DNA of 64,000 nt from Propionicimonas paludicola (GTDB lineage Bacteria; Actinomycetota; Actinomycetes; Propionibacteriales; Propionibacteriaceae), in contig NZ_PDJC01000001.1 in assembly GCF_002563675.1 (NCBI RefSeq), positions 744,001-808,000 on the forward strand, read 5' to 3'. This document shows positions 61,022 through 64,000 of this stretch, piece after piece. The first letter of the stretch is position 1; every line of letters starts with the position of its first letter. The position numbers were made by a program, and so were the translations under genes. The notes beneath the pieces are model-generated. The model was given only the letters and a program-made list of their open reading frames with translations. It ran no database searches and was not told where the DNA came from.

Positions 61022-61761
61022 TTCAGCCCACCCTCCTTCAGGTCGCGACCACCGACCAGCTCGACGAAGGCGTCCTGCAGCGGACGGCCGTGCGAGACCT
61101 CGGCCACCGTGCCCTCGGCCAACACTCGGCCATTGCCGATCACCACGACCCGATCGCAGAGGCGCTGCACCACGTCCATCACGTGACTGGCGAACACCAC
61201 GGTTCCGCCGCCGGCGCGATAGAGCTGGAGCAGGTCTTCCATCACCTGAGTGTTCACCGGGTCGAGCGCCCCGAAGGGCTCGTCGAGGACCAGCACCTTG
61301 GGGCTGTGCAGCAGGGCGACGCCCAGTCCGATCCGCTTGATCATGCCCAGCGAGAAGTCAGCGATCAGCTGGTCGGGGCTGTCGACCAGATCGAGCACGG
61401 AGAGCAGTTCGGTGGCCCGGGCCGCGATCACGTCCGGCTTCATCCCACGCAGTAGGCCCGCATACTCCAGCATCTCGGCCGCGGTCAGCCGATCGAACAG
61501 CAGCGGGTTGTCCGGGACGAAGCCGATCTCACGCTTGGCGGCCTGGGGATCGGGCCACACCGGGATGCCGGCCACCGAAGCCGTCCCGGCATCGGGCCGC
61601 AACAGTCCGGTGAGCAGCCGCAAAGTGGTGGACTTCCCGGCGCCGTTCGGGCCGGCGATCCCGTAGAAGGTGCCCTGAGGAATCTCCAGATCGATACCGT
61701 CGACGGCCCGCACCGGACCGAAAGACTTCATCAGTCCACGGGCGAGCAGCGCGGCAGTCAA
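60997..61761 (-). CDS. ABC transporter ATP-binding protein (export type)
   Basis: A 254-residue ATPase: Walker A GPNGAGKST, Q-loop region IGFVPDNPLLFDRLTAAEML, signature variant FSLGMIKRIGL, Walker B VLVLDEPFGALDP, H-loop FASHVMD. Start chosen at TTG 61761 because GGAGG lies 4 nt before it. The ATG at 61803 is only 2 nt from the -10 TAGGCT (61811-61806) and would lie upstream of the transcription start. Forms a two-gene exporter with the overlapping permease. Confidence 0.85.
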   Translation of the reverse strand: MTAALLARGLMKSFGPVRAVDGIDLEIPQGTFYGIAGPNGAGKSTTLRLLTGLLRPDAGTASVAGIPVWPDPQAAKREIGFVPDNPLLFDRLTAAEMLEYAGLLRGMKPDVIAARATELLSVLDLVDSPDQLIADFSLGMIKRIGLGVALLHSPKVLVLDEPFGALDPVNTQVMEDLLQLYRAGGGTVVFASHVMDVVQRLCDRVVVIGNGRVLAEGTVAEVSHGRPLQDAFVELVGGRDLKEGGLKWLSSSPD

Positions 61762-61805
61762 CGGTCCTCCTTCGTTGCCACCGCGTGCGGTGGTCTGGCT
61801 CATCC

Positions 61806-61811
61806 AGCCTA
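61806..61811 (-). promoter_or_regulatory. -10 box TAGGCT of the exporter operon
   Basis: Minus-strand TAGGCT predicts a start near 61799 and a leader of about 38 nt to TTG 61761. Confidence 0.45.
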
Positions 61812-61902
61812 GCCGCCGCCACCATGGCCGAGGTGGCCAGTGAGCATCAGCGGCTCGATCACGGGGCTGGTGATCTCCATGGTCGTTGCCGGGGCCGCCG
61901 CC

Positions 61903-61908
61903 TAAGCT
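61903..61908 (+). promoter_or_regulatory. -10 box TAAGCT of the lipoprotein gene, leaderless type
   Basis: TAAGCT ends 6 nt before the ATG at 61915; no ribosome-binding site. Confidence 0.45.
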
Positions 61909-61914
61909 GGCCAC

Positions 61915-62313
61915 ATGCTTCGTCGCGTGCTGCTGTTGTGCCTCATCCCGCTCCTGACCGGCTGTGCCCAGCTGACCGGGACCTCGGAGTGGACCTCCAT
62001 CACGGCCGACTACTCCGGCTCCGGCCAGTCGTCCAAGGTCACCGTGACGCCCACCCGGATCAGCGTGAAGGCCGGCAAGGTGAGCAACGCCCGCGACCTT
62101 CCCGACGGGGCCTGGACCGGGCTGACCACAGCCGTGCGGGCACTGGCTGGCGCTTCGGCCACCAAGGACTGCAAGGACGGCCAGGTGATCGTGATCCAGG
62201 CCTATGCCGGCGAGAAGGTCCAGCAGAGCATCCGAGCCACCAGCTGCGAGGCCGGTGACTCGATGGCGAAGGCACAGGCGGCTCTGGACACCTTGCTCAG
62301 CTACGTCCGCTGA
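61915..62313 (+). CDS. Small putative lipoprotein of unknown function
   Basis: A 132-residue precursor with signal peptide MLRRVLLLCLIPLLTGC; lipobox LLTGC puts the lipidated Cys at about 17. The mature part looks beta-rich and has two cysteines (KDCKDG and TSCEAG) that could form a disulphide. No family recognised. It converges with the TauE-type gene, stops 2 nt apart. Confidence 0.75.
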   Translation: MLRRVLLLCLIPLLTGCAQLTGTSEWTSITADYSGSGQSSKVTVTPTRISVKAGKVSNARDLPDGAWTGLTTAVRALAGASATKDCKDGQVIVIQAYAGEKVQQSIRATSCEAGDSMAKAQAALDTLLSYVR

Positions 62314-62314
62314 C

Positions 62315-63124
62315 TCAGCCGAAGAGGGCCACACCCCAGGTGTCCCAGCAGAGCTTGGCGATCAGGGCACCGGAGACCACCAGGAAGGCCGCCCGGACGA
62401 AGCTCGAGCCTCGTGAGATCGCGGTCCGCGCACCCAAATAGCCGCCGGCCAAGTTCGCGGCGGCGAGCAGCAGGCCCAGTCGCCACAGCACCCAGCCATG
62501 CGGGACGAAGTAGGCCAGTGCGCCGAGGTTGGTGGCCACATTGACCACCTTGGCCTTCGCGCTGGCCTGCAAGAAGTCGAGGCCGAGCAGGCCGACCAAG
62601 GCGAACACCAGGAAGGCCCCGGTGCCCGGGCCGATCAGACCGTCATAGCCGCCGATCACCACGCCGATAGCCAGGCCAATAGGCACCTGGTGAGCGCGGA
62701 CGGGGACGTGGACCGCGGTTCGTCCAAGATCGGGACGGGCCGCCGTGAACGCCGCGACGGCGACCAGCGCAACCACCACGATCGGCTTGATCACGGCCAC
62801 CGGAAGCAAGGCGGCCAATGCGGCGCCCGCTGCGCTGCCGATCAGCGCTGCGGCGGCCATCGGCAGGATGCTGCGCAGCTCGGTGCGGGTGCGACGCCGA
62901 TAGGTGATGGCACTGGTGGTGGTCCCGAAGATCGAGGCGAACTTGTTGGTGGCCAGTGCCGAGATCGGGCTGATCCCCGGAATCAGCAACAGCACCGGCA
63001 GCTGGACCAGCCCGCCGCCGCCGATCACGGCGTCCACCCAGCCGGCCGCGAAGGCGGCCAGGACGATCAGGATCAGGACCGTCCAGGTGATGCCCTCGAT
63101 CCCGAACAGGCTGTAGGGATCCAT
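62315..63124 (-). CDS. TSUP (TauE/SafE) family permease
   Basis: A 269-residue membrane protein with about eight hydrophobic segments in two repeats. Family motifs: AAFAAGWVDAVIGGGGLVQLPVLLL near the N-terminus and GGYDGLIGPGTGAFLVFALV in the second half. Such proteins export or import sulfite, sulfoacetate or organic sulfonates; the substrate here is unknown. AGGAGC precedes the ATG by a few nt and TAGGCT (63157-63152) gives a short leader. Confidence 0.9.
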   Translation of the reverse strand: MDPYSLFGIEGITWTVLILIVLAAFAAGWVDAVIGGGGLVQLPVLLLIPGISPISALATNKFASIFGTTTSAITYRRRTRTELRSILPMAAAALIGSAAGAALAALLPVAVIKPIVVVALVAVAAFTAARPDLGRTAVHVPVRAHQVPIGLAIGVVIGGYDGLIGPGTGAFLVFALVGLLGLDFLQASAKAKVVNVATNLGALAYFVPHGWVLWRLGLLLAAANLAGGYLGARTAISRGSSFVRAAFLVVSGALIAKLCWDTWGVALFG

Positions 63125-63151
63125 CAGGCTCCTGGCTCGGTTGCAGGGGCG

Positions 63152-63157
63152 AGCCTA
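63152..63157 (-). promoter_or_regulatory. -10 box TAGGCT of the TSUP permease
   Basis: Minus-strand TAGGCT about 27 nt before the ATG; leadered message with AGGAG. Confidence 0.4.
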
Positions 63158-63188
63158 GCGGCCGCGCCGACCGCGCCGCGGGCCCGGC

Positions 63189-64000
63189 TCAGCGCTTGAC
63201 CGAATGGCTGCTTGAGGTGGCCGACGTGGTCGTGTAGCCGGGCTTGCTCACGGTGACCCGCACCGAGATCTTCTTGCCGCGATCCTTCGAGGTCAGCTTG
63301 TACTTGGACTTCGTGGCACCGCTGATCGACTTGCCGTTGCGCAGCCACCGGTAGCTGTAGCTGGACGGGCTGGGGGACCAGGTGCCCTTGCTGGCCGACA
63401 CGGTCTTGCCAGCCCGAAAGGTTCCGGTTGCGGTAGGAGACTTCGACTTGCTCAGAATGCCAGGGCCTACTGCGGACGTAGGACTGCTCTCACTTGACCA
63501 GGAGTAGCCGGCGAGCTTCCCGGTCACTCGCACTTGGATGACTGCATTTGCGTCGGCGGCAGTCAAGGTAAGTGTTGGCCCTGAGGCGATCGGTGCGCCG
63601 TTTCGGGACCACTCGTAGCCGTAGGCCGCAGAGACGATGGACCTCGCCGCGCTGGCAGAGAGAGTGCTACCTACTCGCGGGGTCCCGGTGATTGTGAAGG
63701 TGCCGGTTGGCTCGGTCGAGGCGGTCTCGGCGGACTGGATGTTGGAACTCAGAGTCGCGACGGCGGTGTTCGCCTGAGCGATGCCTGATCCGCAAGCCGA
63801 CTTCGAGCATCCCGCCTTGGCTGTCGCTCTGAGGATCTCTGTGACTTGTGATGTGAGGAGAGTTGGTTCAACGGACTTGAGAAGTGCGGCGATCGCGGCC
63901 ACGTGAGGGGCGGCCATCGATGTGCCGCTCATGTAGCTGTAGCCGGCGTAGGTGGCGGTGGTGCTGCCACGGTTGATGGTCGACAGGATGCCATCGCCGG
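63189..64000 (-). CDS. Subtilisin-like serine protease with Ig-like C-terminal repeats (5' end outside window)
   Basis: Partial S8 peptidase. The reading frame stays open past 63932 to the window end, giving GDGILSTINRG and AGYSYMSGTSMAAPHVAAIAALL; the Ser of GTSMAAPH is the nucleophile. Catalytic Asp and His must lie beyond 64000. After the protease domain come two Ig-like repeats of about 80 residues, each with a V/G-S-T-L or GKTVSAS strand and a Y-x-W-x-R-N-G core (YEWSRNGAPI, YRWLRNGKSI). Probably secreted. An annotation starting at ATG 63932 would be a truncation artefact. Confidence 0.88.
   Translation of the reverse strand, partial: GDGILSTINRGSTTATYAGYSYMSGTSMAAPHVAAIAALLKSVEPTLLTSQVTEILRATAKAGCSKSACGSGIAQANTAVATLSSNIQSAETASTEPTGTFTITGTPRVGSTLSASAARSIVSAAYGYEWSRNGAPIASGPTLTLTAADANAVIQVRVTGKLAGYSWSSESSPTSAVGPGILSKSKSPTATGTFRAGKTVSASKGTWSPSPSSYSYRWLRNGKSISGATKSKYKLTSKDRGKKISVRVTVSKPGYTTTSATSSSHSVKR

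Noticed and set aside
61762-61803. ATG start at 61803 for the exporter ATPase
   Set aside because: Only 2 nt from the -10 TAGGCT, so it should lie upstream of the transcript; TTG 61761 has GGAGG.

Overview
The window is 64 kb of GC-rich chromosomal DNA from an actinobacterium. The evidence is strong G/C third-position bias, frequent GTG starts, -10 boxes of the TAGGCT/TAGGAT type, several actinobacteria-restricted families (DUF3097, DUF5302, DUF5709), and the order rpsT-lepA-hemW / hrcA-dnaJ-rsmE / phoH-ybeY-CBS protein-era. A member of Propionibacteriales or Propionibacteriaceae fits best, but that placement is inference. No rRNA, tRNA, CRISPR array, insertion sequence or prophage was found; the region reads as core chromosome with sugar and amino-acid uptake cassettes set into it.

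Layout. 1-4.4 kb: rpsT diverges from lepA-mtnP-hemW. 4.5-10.2 kb: branched-chain amino-acid ABC transporter livJ-H-M-G-F. 10.2-13 kb: DUF3097 protein, hisN-like phosphatase, small DUF5302 protein and a convergent metallo-beta-lactamase-fold hydrolase. 13-18.1 kb: CIRCE-hrcA-dnaJ-rsmE-tgt facing a queuosine-precursor transporter. 18.2-25.7 kb: DUF5709 protein, proline iminopeptidase, phoH-ybeY, a MocR regulator divergent from its YczE-type membrane partner, then CBS protein-era. 25.7-30 kb: leuA with a leucine-rich leader peptide and attenuator-like hairpin, argG of the E. coli type, uppS. 30-31.5 kb: hsp20 under a CIRCE (plus a HAIR-like box) and an aldo/keto reductase. 31.6-40.9 kb: L-arabinose region (FGGY kinase, araD-araA, CUT2 sugar transporter mmsB-mmsA-chvE) interrupted by recO. 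41.5-44.7 kb: zinc uptake and control (znuA-C-B-zur). 44.8-47.7 kb: small monooxygenase-like protein, glyS, dusB. 47.7-54.6 kb: minus-strand operon of ROK repressor, CUT1 sugar transporter, NagZ-type GH3 and ROK kinase, apparently for amino-sugar disaccharide uptake. 54.6-64 kb: Tyr/Gln-rich membrane protein, dgt-dnaG, a divergent sigma-70 protein, an ABC exporter, a lipoprotein, a TauE-type permease, and the C-terminal part of a subtilase that runs off the window.

The most informative signals are regulatory. Three sites with the pattern TGnTAnyGnTAnCA sit upstream of the sugar kinase, araD and the sugar-binding protein, tying them into one probable LacI-family arabinose regulon. All three sugar or amino-acid binding-protein genes are followed by a long, nearly perfect hairpin before the next transporter gene. 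The hsp20 promoter combines a HAIR-like box with a perfect CIRCE, and hrcA in the same window has its own CIRCE. A near-perfect Zur box covers the znuA promoter and start codon. A 43-bp palindrome covers the start of the ROK repressor. At least sixteen genes show a -10 hexamer 6-7 nt before the start codon with no ribosome-binding site, as expected for leaderless mRNAs; this also helps choose starts.

The window does not show a clearly new multi-gene system. The candidates closest to unexplained biology are the tgt/yhhQ pair with an altered substrate loop, the TOPRIM-like DUF3097 protein, and the sigma-like protein next to dnaG that lacks the usual promoter-melting tryptophans.
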